From Nymphaea colorata (taxonomy: Eukaryota > Streptophyta > Magnoliopsida > Nymphaeales > Nymphaeaceae): a stretch of DNA of 64,000 bases. This document shows positions 26,102-37,772 of this stretch, piece by piece. Positions within the stretch are counted from its first letter, which is position 1; every line of letters starts with the position of its first letter. The notes under the pieces were generated by a model. It was not told where the DNA came from, ran no database searches, and was given only the letters and a program-made list of their open reading frames with translations. The translations under genes were made by a program, and so were the position numbers. The stretch is taken from NCBI RefSeq assembly GCF_008831285.2, contig NC_045140.1, forward strand, positions 2,335,528-2,399,527, in the 5' to 3' direction.

Positions 26102-26926
26102 TAGGCTGGTGTTGGGCATTCTACCAAAATGGACTTGGGTGCAACCAGTTTATACATATCTTTTTTTTTTTTTTTCATGAGCACAACAACTACATTATAA
26201 TTTTTAGGTGAACAAGAGGAGTATTTCATTTTACCACCCAAAAAATAACTGTGTCTTCTTAAGATACATGGTCTACTTTCGATACCACACCTGCCACACT
26301 TTGATGTCAGTGGCCCTCTTTTATTCATTTTACCACTCAGAAAATAGAAAATAGCTGCAACTCCCACTCCCACTGAACCTTTTGTCTTCTTAAGATACAT
26401 GGTTTGCTTTTCAACGCCGGATACCACACTTGCCACACTTTACTTGCCACTCTTTGATGATACATGGTCTGCTTTTCAACGTCAGTGGCCCTCTTTTAGA
26501 GGCACAAGAGCTTACCAGCCCCCTCACCAACCATTGTGCTACTACTCCTCTCGAGGATAAAAACAATATCCACATTTGTTTTAAATATATCTTGCTCTTG
26601 TCTTGCTGTCCCAACTTCAATTTTATTTGATAGATTATTTAGTAAATATACCAGAAATGCCAACCTTCGCAAATAAGCAAAAGGTGTTCTAAGTTTTCGT
26701 TTCAAGGTAATATCTGTTTTCTAGATTAATACTTCACTTCGTCTGCCTATTCCTAGATCTTCTGTTTCCCCTTTGTCATCGCTTAACTTCTCACTGGCTC
26801 TGCCCTCATCCTCTTCGCCCGTCCTCTTCCTTCACCTACCTGCCTTGTGATGTTGATACCCTGCTAGCTTTTGCTTCCTCATCTCATGATTTTATCTTCA
26901 ACCTCCTCAATTCATTGCCTCTAAGG
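26102..26926. repeat. Dispersed repeat, long copy (partner at 58158-58599)
   Basis: The left part starts TAGGCTGGTGTTGGGCA and the right part (from about 26640) carries GCCAACCTTCGCAAATAAGC, GCAAAAGGTGTTCTAAGTT and CTTTTGCTTCCTCATCTCAT-like phrases, all in the same order in the copy at 58158. The centre (about 26220-26620) is extra here and has its own internal duplications (ACATGGTCTGCTTTTCAACG, CAGTGGCCCTCTTTTA). Class unknown. Confidence 0.7.
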
Positions 26927-26929
26927 GTA

Positions 26930-27010
26930 TAATGTGACTTGGTAGTAAGGTAGCTTACATTCATGAGGTCTAAGGTTTGAATCTTGTTGTTGCTATCACA
27001 CTCTACTATA
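26930..27010 (+). mobile_element. tRNA-derived SINE-like copy (plus strand)
   Basis: A-box-like GGTAGTAAGG at 26941-26950 and B-box-like GGTTTGAATCT at 26974-26984, 33 nt apart, followed by a CTATCACACTCTACTATATTAC-like tail equivalent to the minus-strand copy at 812-975. Confidence 0.6.
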
Positions 27011-28700
27011 TTACTTCTTTGGGCTGCAAATCAACTTAGGCAGGTGAGGTCATAAATTTTTATAATATATTTTTATTATAAATAGATGAAGAAGTTGAAT
27101 GTATATCTATCAAATAGCAATGTCTCTACTGTACCTTATGAGCATTTAACAGAAATTGTAGTCAAGGCAACGATAAGCAACTGATGAAGACAATTAATTC
27201 TCGTTCTGTGAATCAACAGTAAACAACTAGCAATTAATTCTCGTTCTTTGAATCATAAATGAAATTGCTAGTATGGTAATTGACCATTGATATGATATAA
27301 ATACTATTGGTCCCTTCTTTTGGTACAGCAGAGATCATCTGTATCATATTCGAGGAGAAGGGGGAGGCTGCATTTGTTCTCATGGAAAATGGAGCCAATG
27401 ATCATCTTCATGATGTAGACTACTGGTTCTATATATGAATTAACATCTAGACAAGATAGTACCTGCCATTGACGAGTTTCTTACAGAACACTGTTTGCAC
27501 CAAATCTAAAGCAGCCATTCCCCTGTTCCATAATACTGCAGATATCTGATGTTCAAAGGAAAGAGCTCCAGATTGAAAGCCAAATCTAATCGGCAAAGTT
27601 GGTCTTCATTGCAATTTCCTCCTGTTGACGGGTCATCCCTACTCCAGCTTACTAATGGTCCCTGTTTGGTTTAGAGATCTCAGTCCAATTTTTGCATGTC
27701 TGATTAATATCAGAAGAATTAGTAATTGGGTAAGATTTCAGTTCAGGTAAAAGAGGATCCAGAACTTGAGACCATGTTTAACAAGGACCAACATGCACTA
27801 GCAACCCAATTTTATTCTTCTTTTGACAGTAATTAATGTAGTTCAAGTCCATTTTCTTGCTCGATTTCGTGCCGGATATGATAATTGTAACTTAAAATCA
27901 GACCCGGATTTGCTTTTCCGATCGGCTGATTCCAAACCTGAGTCCAGATCCAACATAAAACAAGGATCAGAATAGGATCAGTAAATTTATCAAATCAATG
28001 ATCTGGGACCTAGTGCCCTTCTCTTGTCACTTTCATGATTCAAATTATTAGGTGATAGACAGATCAGGTTTGAATTGGGTGTCTTCGTAGTCAAGATCCA
28101 CATTCGTGTCAAATCTGCTATTCATTTCCTATCAAGTGTTGCTTCCACAGTAATTGTTCAAAATTTTCAAGTGTTCATTGTTTGGTGAGGAGCAGATTGA
28201 GTGTGCCATAGAATCTGGTTTAGGCACAACCAGATCCAACGGTGCCAAGACGAGGCTTCTCTGTTCTTTTCTCTATTTCTTTCTTTCTTTCTTTTGTCTA
28301 TTTTTTAGGGCGAAGTGATGATAAAAGCATTGCTTCAAATCTACTTTGCTTGGCAGAACCTACCCCACTGTGCCATTTTGGCGCTCAAAGTTAGATTTCA
28401 AGGACCACTAAGTAATAACAGTTTTAGAAAAAAAAAAAGAAACAAGCCTTTATAAATAACAAATTACTGCTTATTTCTTTAAAGAGCTGTTTACTAATAG
28501 AAAATATTAATTTTTGATATAAAATGACAAAAATATGGTCGGTCTCTTCTTTCCCTGGTAAAGGCTCTGTGAGGGTATTTTTGTCATTTTATATCACAAA
28601 GAAATAGTTCTGTTCAATCTGTAAGCAGTCATACATTAGGTGCTTTTATGTTTATTTTTCTTCAATAACTTATCAGAATTACTGCACGCAAAAGAAAGAA
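27011..28700. other. Intergenic upstream of the dirigent gene
   Basis: No gene recognised. An inverted pair around 28505-28600 (TGATATAAAATGACAAAAATA and its near reverse complement, shortened) suggests a decayed foldback element. The rest is ordinary AT-rich sequence. Confidence 0.4.
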
Positions 28701-28708
28701 AATGCACA

Positions 28709-28717
28709 TATATATAT
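28709..28717 (+). promoter_or_regulatory. Possible TATA box of the dirigent gene
   Basis: TATATATAT 65 nt upstream of the ATG at 28782, a spacing compatible with a short 5'UTR. It could equally be a small microsatellite. Confidence 0.4.
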
Positions 28718-28781
28718 GTGTGTGTTCATATCCAAATGTAATGCTATAAGTCGTTTCCTCCCTTAACCATTGTGGAGAGCA

Positions 28782-29369
28782 ATGGCGAGGTCCAATGGAA
28801 ATCCTATGCAGACCTTCCCCTTCTTTCTGATCCTCATTTTCTTTGTCTTCCTTTGTGGACTCCCTTCAGTTCCAGCTGCAAGGCCAAGTCCCAAGCCCTG
28901 CAAGAACCTAGTCCTCTACTTCCATGACATCCTCTACAATGGCAAGAATGCCGACAACGCGACGTCGGCCATCGTCGGTGCCCCGGCATGGGGCAACCTC
29001 ACCATCTTGGCCGGACAGTCTCACTTCGGCGACGTCGTCGTGTTCGACGACCCCATAACAACCGACAGCAACCTACATTCTCCTCCGGTAGGCCGAGCCC
29101 AGGGGCTCTACTTGTATGACCAGAAGCAGACCTTCAGTGCATGGCTAGGTTTCACATTTCAATTCAACTCAACTCAGCACAAGGGGACCATAAGCTTTGC
29201 TGGTGCTGACCCACTAATGAACAAGACCAGGCAGATCTCAGTCATAGGAGGTACTGGGGATTTCTTCATGACAAGGGGTGTGGCCACATTGGAGACAGAT
29301 GCACTTGAAGGGGATGTGTACTTTCGCTTGCGGACCGACATAAATCTGTATGAATGCTACGACGCTTAG
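28782..29369 (+). CDS. Dirigent family protein, single exon, secreted
   Basis: 195-aa intronless protein. Dirigent proteins are secreted beta-barrels that bind phenoxy-radical or related intermediates and set coupling stereochemistry in lignan and lignin-like chemistry. Seen here: a signal peptide (hydrophobic [14 protein letters not shown], about 14-27, likely cleaved near VPAA-RP at 33/34), the family motifs [12 protein letters not shown] (43-54), [21 protein letters not shown] (104-115), [12 protein letters not shown], and [20 protein letters not shown] (155-174). C40 and C192 match the usual disulfide pair. Sequons at N59, N72, N129 and N147. I chose the Met at 28782 over one at 28770 because it places the signal peptide normally and has AGCAATGG context. 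The motif pattern looks like the DIR-b/d (DIR-like) group rather than proven pinoresinol-forming DIR-a; the substrate is unknown. Confidence 0.94.
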   Translation: MARSNGNPMQTFPFFLILIFFVFLCGLPSVPAARPSPKPCKNLVLYFHDILYNGKNADNATSAIVGAPAWGNLTILAGQSHFGDVVVFDDPITTDSNLHSPPVGRAQGLYLYDQKQTFSAWLGFTFQFNSTQHKGTISFAGADPLMNKTRQISVIGGTGDFFMTRGVATLETDALEGDVYFRLRTDINLYECYDA

Positions 29370-29440
29370 CCAGCGAACCCCGGTCCGGTCCGGTCCGAAT
29401 CCGAGCTGTTGGAACAGGATGAGCATCTTGCAACGTTTGA

Positions 29441-29446
29441 AATAAA
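29441..29446 (+). terminator. AATAAA polyadenylation signal of the dirigent gene
   Basis: Canonical AATAAA 72 nt after the stop codon. Confidence 0.6.
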
Positions 29447-29880
29447 TGTACTCCTACAGTTTAGTGTGCTGCAGTTTATGCTTGTTTACTATGCTCATAC
29501 ACGATATTCTCTTCGAGACATTTCCGTGTTAGTGTCACATGAATCTACCTTAAATATAACAGTTTCATGGAACAATAACATGGTGTTCTTATTAATCAAC
29601 ATCTCCGAAAGGTCAGGAGTCCACTTCTTGCATAAATTTCCAAGCATAATACGTGTGGCTTGGTTCTTTCATGTGCTTTAAACATGAAAAGTGTTCAGTT
29701 TAAAACAATGCTTAATCGACCAATAACTAACTTTGATTCAAGTGATTATGGGTTAGTTGTATTAATTGCAAATTATTAGTGGCTTGGATGGAGAACTCTG
29801 TCCTAATTGAGGTGCACTTTGAATAGGTTTTGTTATTTGCGTATTCCGTTATTTTATTTGTGCAAGCATGTATCCTTTAA
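29447..29880. other. Intergenic, nothing recognised
   Basis: Dirigent 3' flank. An open frame at 29409-29681 has no recognisable family. Confidence 0.45.
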
Positions 29881-30044
29881 GGGATACTTGGCAATAGCAA
29901 ATAGTAACAAATTGTTTTTATGAATCAGCTTCAAAGATTAAAGAAAGTTGATGGAACACTATATTATAGTGTTATATGAATCTATCTCAATCTTTGGAAT
30001 ATATTCATGAACAGTTTGTTACTGTGCTCATTGCCAAATGACCC
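29881..30044. mobile_element. Palindromic MITE, about 164 bp
   Basis: The left end GGGATACTTGGCAATAGC.. AGTAACAAATTGTT and the reverse complement of the right end GGGTCATTTGGCAATGAGC.. AGTAACAAACTGTT align closely. The arms meet at a perfect central hairpin AACACTATA-T-TATAGTGTT near 29982. No coding capacity. Target duplication not certain (flanks TTAA and TTCAA). Confidence 0.75.
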
Positions 30045-30589
30045 TTCAAGTATATGTTTACTTATGAATCAATGTTGTCACTGACAGCAATCGATTAAGA
30101 ATATTCTAGTATCTAATTCTAGTCAAAATAATAGTTATCCTGAAAGAAATAATAACTTTTATCCTTTAATTTTGTGTAAAAATGTTAATGTATGAACAAT
30201 TTAATAAGCATCAAGATGAGAATCTCACAGTCAAGGCTGTGTTTGCATGTTATCCGTGGATAGCTTTTTCGAGACAAATTCACCTGTAAATATTTTTGGG
30301 TATGCAGGAGAAACAAGTATTGGTTAATCTTCGTACTGAGCTTGCTTTGAAAGGGGAGACCTCACAGTCACATCCAATACAAGACTCTAATTCATGCAAA
30401 CACTACCTTGGTGGTGCATTTGTCCGTGGTTCTAGGGTCTTTGCAAAGACAATCAAAGAATGTGAATATTTATTGGATAATTAATGTTGACTCTATATTC
30501 ACACAGAGGGTGAGATGAAACATTTATTTAGTTGTTTAACACTGAGAAAAACATTCATCAACAGGCAAACCCTTTGTAGAATGGACTGT
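30045..30589. other. Intergenic, nothing recognised
   Basis: A 62-codon frame at 30296-30484 has no recognisable family and no splice partners that I can identify. Confidence 0.45.
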
Positions 30590-30890
30590 ATAATGAGTGA
30601 GGCTAACTCGAGCATGACACAAACTCGCTCAATAAAGTGAAAATTTATAAATGAGTTGAGTTTGAGTTACGTTAACTCAACTCGATTAAACTCGAGTAAG
30701 CTCGTTTAAACTATGTGTTTTTTTTTTTTGGTAATTTCCAAACTTAAAACCAAGAAAATAGATGTAAACGAGCTTAAACAGGTGAGTTTGCGTCGAAACT
30801 TGGTCTATTTGAGTCAAGCTTGAGCTGACATTGTCAGCTGGGCTCGTGCTCGAGCTCAACTCAGCTCGCGTACAGTCTTAGTTGTAGACC
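30590..30890. repeat. CTCGAG/GAGCTCG-rich dispersed repeat
   Basis: Dense in ACTCGATTAAACTCGAG, GAGCTTAAAC and CTCGAGCTCAACTCAGCTCG phrases, matching the style of the copies at 15290 and 61195. Non-coding. Confidence 0.5.
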
Positions 30891-30982
30891 AACTTTCCTC
30901 ACCCTCTTTTCTGGACATAAGGAGATAAAAACTGGTGGTGGGTTTTTACTGTGTTGGAAGGTGGACTTGTCAAGGCTCCCTA

Positions 30983-31242
30983 AAGGCGTGTTTGATTCTC
31001 CATGAATCTCAGATTTGAGGGAATTAGAAATCCATAATACCTGAAATCCACGATATCAAATTTGAGCATCAACCGCTAAGTGGATCTCAAACCGATGATG
31101 TAGTGTAAAAATCATGGATTTGAGATCTGATAGGGAAGCATCGAACTTCAAAATTATGGACATGAGATCTAAGATGATCTCAGGTCGTAGAGATCCAAAG
31201 TGATATCAGGTCACAGAGATTCGCGCTAATCAAACGCGGCCC
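30983..31242. mobile_element. Harbinger-like MITE, about 260 bp
   Basis: The left end AAGGCGTGTTTGATTCTCC pairs with the right end AATCAAACGCGGCCC (reverse complement GGGCCGCGTTTGATT). GGGC..GTTTGATT ends are typical of PIF/Harbinger (Tourist-like) MITEs. The expected 3-bp TAA/TTA duplication is only partly preserved (TAA left, AAG right). The interior contains repeated GAGATCTCAGGTC-like phrases. Confidence 0.55.
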
Positions 31243-31244
31243 AA

Positions 31245-33889
31245 GGTCACGTTTGATGGCCGGGAAAAACCTGTTTTTACCTTTTTTGTACGGTTTCAAC
31301 CAGACGTATCAAACGTGGGAAACTTTCTCTCGCTCAAAACCTATTTTCAGGATAAATTTACCCTGGGAAAAAGTCGGACCCTCACGGGTCCGTCTTTTTT
31401 TGTCGATAATTTTTCTGCCCGTTATGGCATCTTCCATCGCGCTCCCCTCCCTCGCTACCGCCTCTTCATCCTCCGATCGGCCGAGCTCCTTCTCCCTCGC
31501 CACCGCCTCTTCTTCCTCCGATCGACCGACCTCCTTCGATTCTCTTCTCATCACAGATCTGGTGGGGCGATCGTATTTCTTCACAGGTAAGATTGTTCCA
31601 CTTCCCCTCTCTCGCCCCATCTCTACTTTGTTTCTCTCCCTCTGCCTTTCCTTCTGTGTGTCCACCGCACGCATTGTGTCCAAAGGAACATAACAGAAGG
31701 AAACGCCTGGAAGGAGAACTGTTAAGAAAGCCATTTTTTTCTTATGTGTGTCCGCCACTTCCCCCCTCTCGCCCCATCTCTACTTCTGTCCGCCGATCTT
31801 CAAATTTCTCTGCTTAAGTTTCAAGGTATTCATGTCTGCTCACCGCAACTTGGTTCATCTCCTGATGAGCTTTGCCGATGAGCTTCGCCATAAGACGTAG
31901 AACAGATTAAGGGGGCAAAGCAATGCTTTTTACAGGCAGGCTCATTTAAGAGGTCTCGCTCCTAAAGAGTTCTTCGCCATTAAGAAAAGAAAGAACAAAA
32001 CTTCAACATTGGCATCGGGAATAATGTTTGCCAATGATATCAGTATTGGATCCAGTCTTCGCTTGGAATCCTGGAAAAGACGAAGGATATAAGGACTGCT
32101 ATGGATTTTCAATCCTTTTCGTTTATTACCGAGATTTGGCTTTAGGCAGAGCCATGGAAATTCACACATGCATTTGTTTGCCATAGATGGCTATTAACTG
32201 TTCGCTGCATCAAAGTAGAATTTCAGGAAAAAGAAGGGGAGTAAGGGTAGTATGTCTTCGTCTGACTGCATCAAAGGACAGTTGAAGTCTGCAGTAAAAA
32301 AGCTAGAATTTCACGAGGGTGGGGACCGTATCAGCATTTGATGGATGTTTTTGCATGATTCAGTAAAGAGAATACACTGCCATCTCTTACAAATTTCTCT
32401 TTTTCTTAGAAACCATTTTTTCCTGTTCTTCATTGGTGAAGGATCTCTTGAAACGTTCTGTTATGAGTACATGCTTCATCTATGACACTGTTGATCTTTG
32501 CAGTGGACATGTTTGGTCCAGATTTTACTGTGAGTGCTTGTCCAGATTTTGATAGTATTTATGGGATTATTCAGTTTCATAAGGTTTAGTCGTGTTTCTA
32601 CTTAATTAGTTATCCTTTTCTTTGCTGCGTAAGCTTGGGAAATTAGTCCTGTTGTCCTCACCTTTCCGATCATCTGTATTACCAGGCTAGAGATTTCCTA
32701 CGAGCTCTTTGAGACATTGTGACTAAATTGGGATTTTCTTCAGTTTGTTTACTATTCTATCTTAAGTTCCCTTCGAAGCCTAATTAGTGTCGGAGATGTG
32801 CCATTGCTGAAAGTATGTATTGCTTTTAATATCCTTTCCAAGAAGTACCATGAAAATGGAGCAGTATTGTGGAATATTAAGATGCTCATAAGACATTAAC
32901 AGAGCTCGAGTATATGGGTCAGGAAGAAAAAAGTTGTGGTGACTGATGATGGGAGTTAGAAAGTGCTCCTTTAGTCTTTATTGTTCAGCATGAAGTTGCA
33001 AATAAATATAACATAATTTCTTGCATAAAAAGAAGCACCTCTAAGTTGATTTGTCTGATTAAATAGATCCGTATATGATAATTGCTTCTAGATAGACAAT
33101 AACTGGCAATGCAGTTTCCAATGTTATATCAAGTTCACCAATAAGCTGTGTAGATCTAATACCAATTCATGTATGCATTAAAGGACTCCAGTTTCTTAAA
33201 ATGGATCTATGTTTGAGCACTTTGTATCTCTCCATGTTTTACCATACTTCAACATCCTATTGGTCTATACATTTCTTGTTGACTGGAAATTCATATGCAC
33301 ACATGCAAACTTTTTGTTTTCGGAAATTAGTCATTTATCTCAACATTAGACCTTGATTCAAGGATAAAATTCAAGCACTGAGTTTTTCTTCCCCACGTTC
33401 TTGATGTTTCTGCTTGTCACGGATGCTTCATGCTTTTTAAATAGAAACCAGCACGTATAGATTGTATCTGCATAGATCTTCCTGGTGTTGAGAAATAACA
33501 GTTGACACAGTTCAAATTATGTGAAACAGATTTAGGCTGACAGTTAAGAAATCTTGCCCCCCACCACTAATACTCTGTATCTCAACAAAATGATGCATGC
33601 GTCAGGCTTCATCTCATTAGAAATCAGAAATTGAGAACAAATTGCAAGGAACAGCATGATTCGGCACCTTCTAGCAGGAAGATATGAATCGGTCAAAAAA
33701 TCTTAACGGTCAATTTTTTTTTTTTAATGTATTAAACTATGCATTTTTTACCCTTCAATAAAATTATAGGCCATCAAACATGGCCTGAAACAAGAAAAAA
33801 TAAAATTTACCCTCTTCTCAGTTTACCATGGAGAACATTCCTTGAAAAAATTCCCCCTCAAAAAAATCCAGGCCATCGAACGTGGCTGG
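31245..33889. mobile_element. Non-autonomous TIR element with GC-rich exon-like cargo, about 2.6 kb
   Basis: The left end GGTCACGTTTGATGGCC pairs with the right end at 33871-33887 (reverse complement AGCCACGTTCGATGGCC); a second inverse copy lies at 33769-33785. A near-perfect hairpin, AAAAAGTCGGACCC..GGGTCCGTCTTTTT (31368-31399, one mismatch), sits near the left end, the same module as in the element at 52705. It is followed by a GC-rich frame from ATG 31424 with two 45-bp tandem units (31451-31540) encoding LATASSSSDRPSSFS-like repeats and a strong donor CAG-GTAAG at 31586/31587. No transposase was recognised. It could carry a captured first exon or an unrecognised gene; target duplications are not clear. 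Confidence 0.5.
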
Positions 33890-34023
33890 GTAAATTCATC
33901 AAATTTTTGTAACTTTATCTCTGACTTATTTGTGTCTAAATTAATGTGGGTGATAGGCAGGTTGTGACTTTAGGTGCCTTTTTCAGAATTTTCCAACAAC
34001 AAAGTTGAGCAATTGTCACGACC

Positions 34024-36650
34024 CAATTTTTGACACCAAATTTTTTTTTCTTTCTTTAATATAAATCATAGCGAAAGCAACATTGAGTCATGACCAAAAC
34101 TTAAATAAATGCACTGTATTAAAATAAAACACTTGAACCCAAACAACTAGAATGACCACTAAGCTCAAAACCGACGCCGTGTTCAGAATGCCAATGCCCG
34201 TCCATCACAAAGCCTGAGGTCGTCACTCCATGAGCCAGAATCTATCATGTACTACCTGTATAGTAGAAGGAAGGGTCAGAATTCCTCTCAGTATGGAAAA
34301 ATCCAGCCATGAATGGAACATGGCCCAACAAAATAATATTTGATTTTTATAAAACACATGTCTTCAAATCTTAACACATATTACCGTTACGACTCATTAA
34401 CAGAAACAAAACGAGGTGTGCACAACCTCTAAAATTTCGTAGGCTTCCAACCGTGGTTCTCTGACAATGTCATGATCATCGTGTCGAACAACAGACATCC
34501 CCGTGGGCACTCACGGGCAGAACAGAACATATCTTCACCAGGCGATCCAACGGATCGAGGGTACCTGAAGTGAAGCCTCCTGAGATATCCCAGATCGCCG
34601 CTGCAGCAGCATGGCCCCCCTAGGAACCCGGTTTGAGGGACCAGGAGATGTCTCTCTCCCAACACAGCAGCAGTACCCCGGGCCCTTGTGCCGCCCAATA
34701 CCCTGTGGGCCCTCCAGTACAGACAGAGGAGTGAGCGACAAAAGAGAACTCTCGCGCATCACCCCTCCTGGGACAAACCAAACACTGGGCAAAAACAAAA
34801 GCTCGCACTCACATAAACCATCGCACAAAGTCTAAGTTTTGCCTTCGAATTTCAAAAATGAGGGTTTCTCATCACTAAACCTCGTCTAATACCTCTCATA
34901 GAAACCGCCCTCAGGCTTGGTTTCTCGGACATAATCAATAAACCATTTTCTGATAATGGCTACAAAACACAGTCGAATGGAGAAAACAACATACGGATCA
35001 TCACGCCAAGAATTCTTAAATAAAATAATCATTCAAAAGCACGAGAATTTATACTTTAAATTCTTAAAATGTGACTTTCCTCTTCAACTTTTGGAAATTG
35101 ATTTCAGAACCATCTTTCTGAAATTTTAAACACAATTAGGAGCATCAAAGAGCAATAACACATAACTTTTCGTTCTTAATTTATAAAACCCCCTTTTGGG
35201 AATTTTTAAGAACTTAGAGGGTACCGAAACGCAATTTCATATTAAATACCCGGTTTTTGCTGAAAATCACTTTCGCAAGCCTCTTTTTGAAGAGGTTTTC
35301 AGCAAAAAACGTTGCGTCATGGATTACTGAAAATTGTAACAGCTTATCCGTAAATTATGCTAATTAGGTGGACCCGTTCTGAAATTTTTCATCTTTGATA
35401 TAAAATCGGTCGACGCTCGTTTCTCTTGCATTTTACGCGTCGTTTTCTCTCTCCTCGCGCGAGAGCTTCTTCCTCGCGTCCTTGCTTCGTTCGACGGTGG
35501 TTCCACCGGTTCTTCTGCGACCCATCACCAGCACTAGCGATCTCTTGTTCTCCCGTGAGGGCCGTCGCTCGGTTACACGCCGCTGCGCCACCAGCCGCCC
35601 GTCGCCTTCCGCCGCCGCCGTCTCCTCTGCTCTCTTCTCTCAACCAAAACCAGAGAGGTTCTCCTCCCATGACCTCCTTCCTTGTCTTCCTGTTTCGTCC
35701 AATGGTGGCTTCCATCGATCTTCAATAACCCATCACCATAGAAAACGAGACCAGAGGGAGAGATCGTCCTCCTCCCACTGTCACGCCCACTAACCATCTG
35801 ACCAACGCTCGCAGTTGCCGTCCATCGTCCGACTAACGCCCTCAGCCGCCATCGCTTCCATCTCTCCTCACGGCTGCTCCTCTTTCTCGTCTTCTTCTCG
35901 TGCGACCGACGGTGGAGCCTCCACCGTTCTTCCTCAATTGAAACCAGAGAGGGATCCGTCTTCCTTTCTGGCCTTCCTCCGTGTGCAGCAAGGCGAGCGG
36001 AAGAGACCCCAACAGAGCCCTCAAGTTTCAAGCGACAGAGAGACAGAAGGGCTGTCGGGCCCTCCACTGCCCGGTTGCAACGGTAGTTGCCGCCGCCTCT
36101 TCCCTTGCTCTCTTTCTCACAAGCAGGGAGGAACGGCCGAAGCTGCGTTCCATCTGCCACCCGTGCGAGAAAGAAGGCTGGTTTTCCAGTCAATTGGGCA
36201 ACAGCGTCAGCTCGTCAAAGCGATCGCTCTTTCCCTTTCTCTTATTTGTTGCTGATTTTAGATTTACCCTAAGTCGAACAGAGGAGGTTTTGCCTTCTGT
36301 AGACGACGTTTATGAACTGCTCTTCTCTTTGACTTGGTATAATCTTAATTTGGGGATGACAACAGAGTCTTTCCTCTTTCAGATTTGTATCACAATTTCT
36401 GTGGCCACCCTTTGCAAGGGTTCTGGATGATTACTTCCAGCGTTTTGTTCGAACCCTCTAACACAGCCCTTAACATAACGTGCATGCTCAGTTTTAGGGT
36501 CGGCTGGAATCTCTGTTTCTCACATATGGAATACACCGGAGAATACAGAGGATCTCAAAACCTAACTTTAGCATGCTTCGTTCTAAAGATTCAGAGATAA
36601 CTCTAATAAAGAACATTGTATAACATATAACATGCAACACCTCACATGGA
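34024..36650 (+). repeat. LTR-like block of unknown extent (possible solo LTR)
   Basis: It starts TGTCACGACCCAATTTTTG, a beginning seen in many plant LTRs, and has a mixed composition unlike its surroundings: AT-rich, then a GC-rich, CT-rich segment (35400-36200) with internal hairpins (CCCGTG..CACGGG near 34500; GTTTTTGCTGAAAA with its inverse near 35254/35298; ACGGTGGAG-C-CTCCACCGT near 35908). Long frames on both strands here are low-complexity Arg/Ser sequence. I found no matching second LTR, PBS or 5-bp target duplication, so the right border is a guess. Confidence 0.3.
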
Positions 36651-37772
36651 TTCTATTACAGCATGTATATGAGTATCTTTATCCATCATAAATCAAACAG
36701 AAAATACAAGGCTACATGATACGTTCATAGCTGAATCTCCCCATACCTCTTAAAATCTGAGACTAACTTCCAGCAGCAACCTCTGCTTCTGGTTCCTTTC
36801 CAGCAGCCACGAGCCTCAATCCCAACAAGGGAGCAAGAAGGAGGACGTTTCTCTCTCGTTCTCTCTCTCTAGACGTGGTCCTCTAAGAAAGTAGCAAGGC
36901 AAGGTTAATTGTTGTAAAATGTGGTTAGATATGCCCTTATCTCTATCTTTTCCTCAAATGTCTCCTTCTTGATAGTTTTAAGTATATCTTTCATTTGATT
37001 CTTCCCTAATTCACATTCCAAATGTTTAAGGAAATCTTAACAAAAATCGTGGGTCTGCAATACTTTGTTATTTGCCCCATTTTGAAAAATTCCCTGAAAA
37101 AATTAAAACTTGAGATAACTTGTTGTTCCTTGAAAAGTTAGTTGGTTGTTTGTAATTCTTTGTAAATTACATTTGAAGGGAGGCATAGGCTTGGGAAAAG
37201 AAATTTCTCTCTTTTAATGGCCAGTCCCGTTTTCGCCACATCTAACGCCAAATTTCTGCCCTTCTCTTTCTCAGCTATCCCTGACTGGCGACAAGTTCTA
37301 CGGCATTGTCCTCCTCCATGTATGTTCAATAGAGCACCAGTTTAAGTACTCACTGTCTCTCTCTTTGCAGCCCCAAAGGGGCCATCAACAAACGCTTTTA
37401 GACATGCTCGTCTAAATAGCGAGCTTGGTTGCACATATTTGCAGTGGCTTGGCGTTTTATTATAATGGTTTGTTTATAATATATGCGGGTCTAGTTCATT
37501 AGAAGTTTAGGATTTTCTCCCTGCTTCAAGTTGTTTTCTATGATGATTATCATGAACGGAAGAGTTAGGTTTATTTTAACCATCTCCATGATGTTTTGAT
37601 CTACAACAGATATACATTTTTTTCAGTATCATTTTATTAAGTCTTTTGTTTTCTGTTAATTCCAAATCTATTCATTTTTTCCTTCAATGGATGCCAAAGG
37701 AAGTGAGGGTGGAGAATTTTTTTCATCCTCCTTTTTTCTTTTCGTATGGTCTAGGTTTTTGGTGATCTAGGC
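36651..37772. other. Upstream region of PLP3
   Basis: No coding exon recognised. CT-rich stretches at about 36850-36870 and 37350-37370, plus an acceptor-like CTAG directly before the start codon at 37773, suggest a 5' non-coding exon and a 5'UTR intron here; the donor is not identified. Confidence 0.4.

Noticed and set aside
31309..31758. 149-codon minus-strand frame opposite the GC-rich cargo
   Set aside because: Glu/Arg low-complexity antisense of a CT-rich segment; the plus-strand frame has the better splice signal and itself remains unproven.
35389..36255. Overlapping frames of 100-206 codons on both strands
   Set aside because: Low-complexity Arg/Ser/Pro sequence from a GC- and CT-rich repeat segment; no domain, and frames open on both strands at once, as expected for biased composition.
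34024..36650. Complete LTR retrotransposon starting TGTCACGACCC
   Set aside because: No second LTR, PBS, polypurine tract or gag-pol was found, and no matching target duplication; kept only as a low-confidence LTR-like block.
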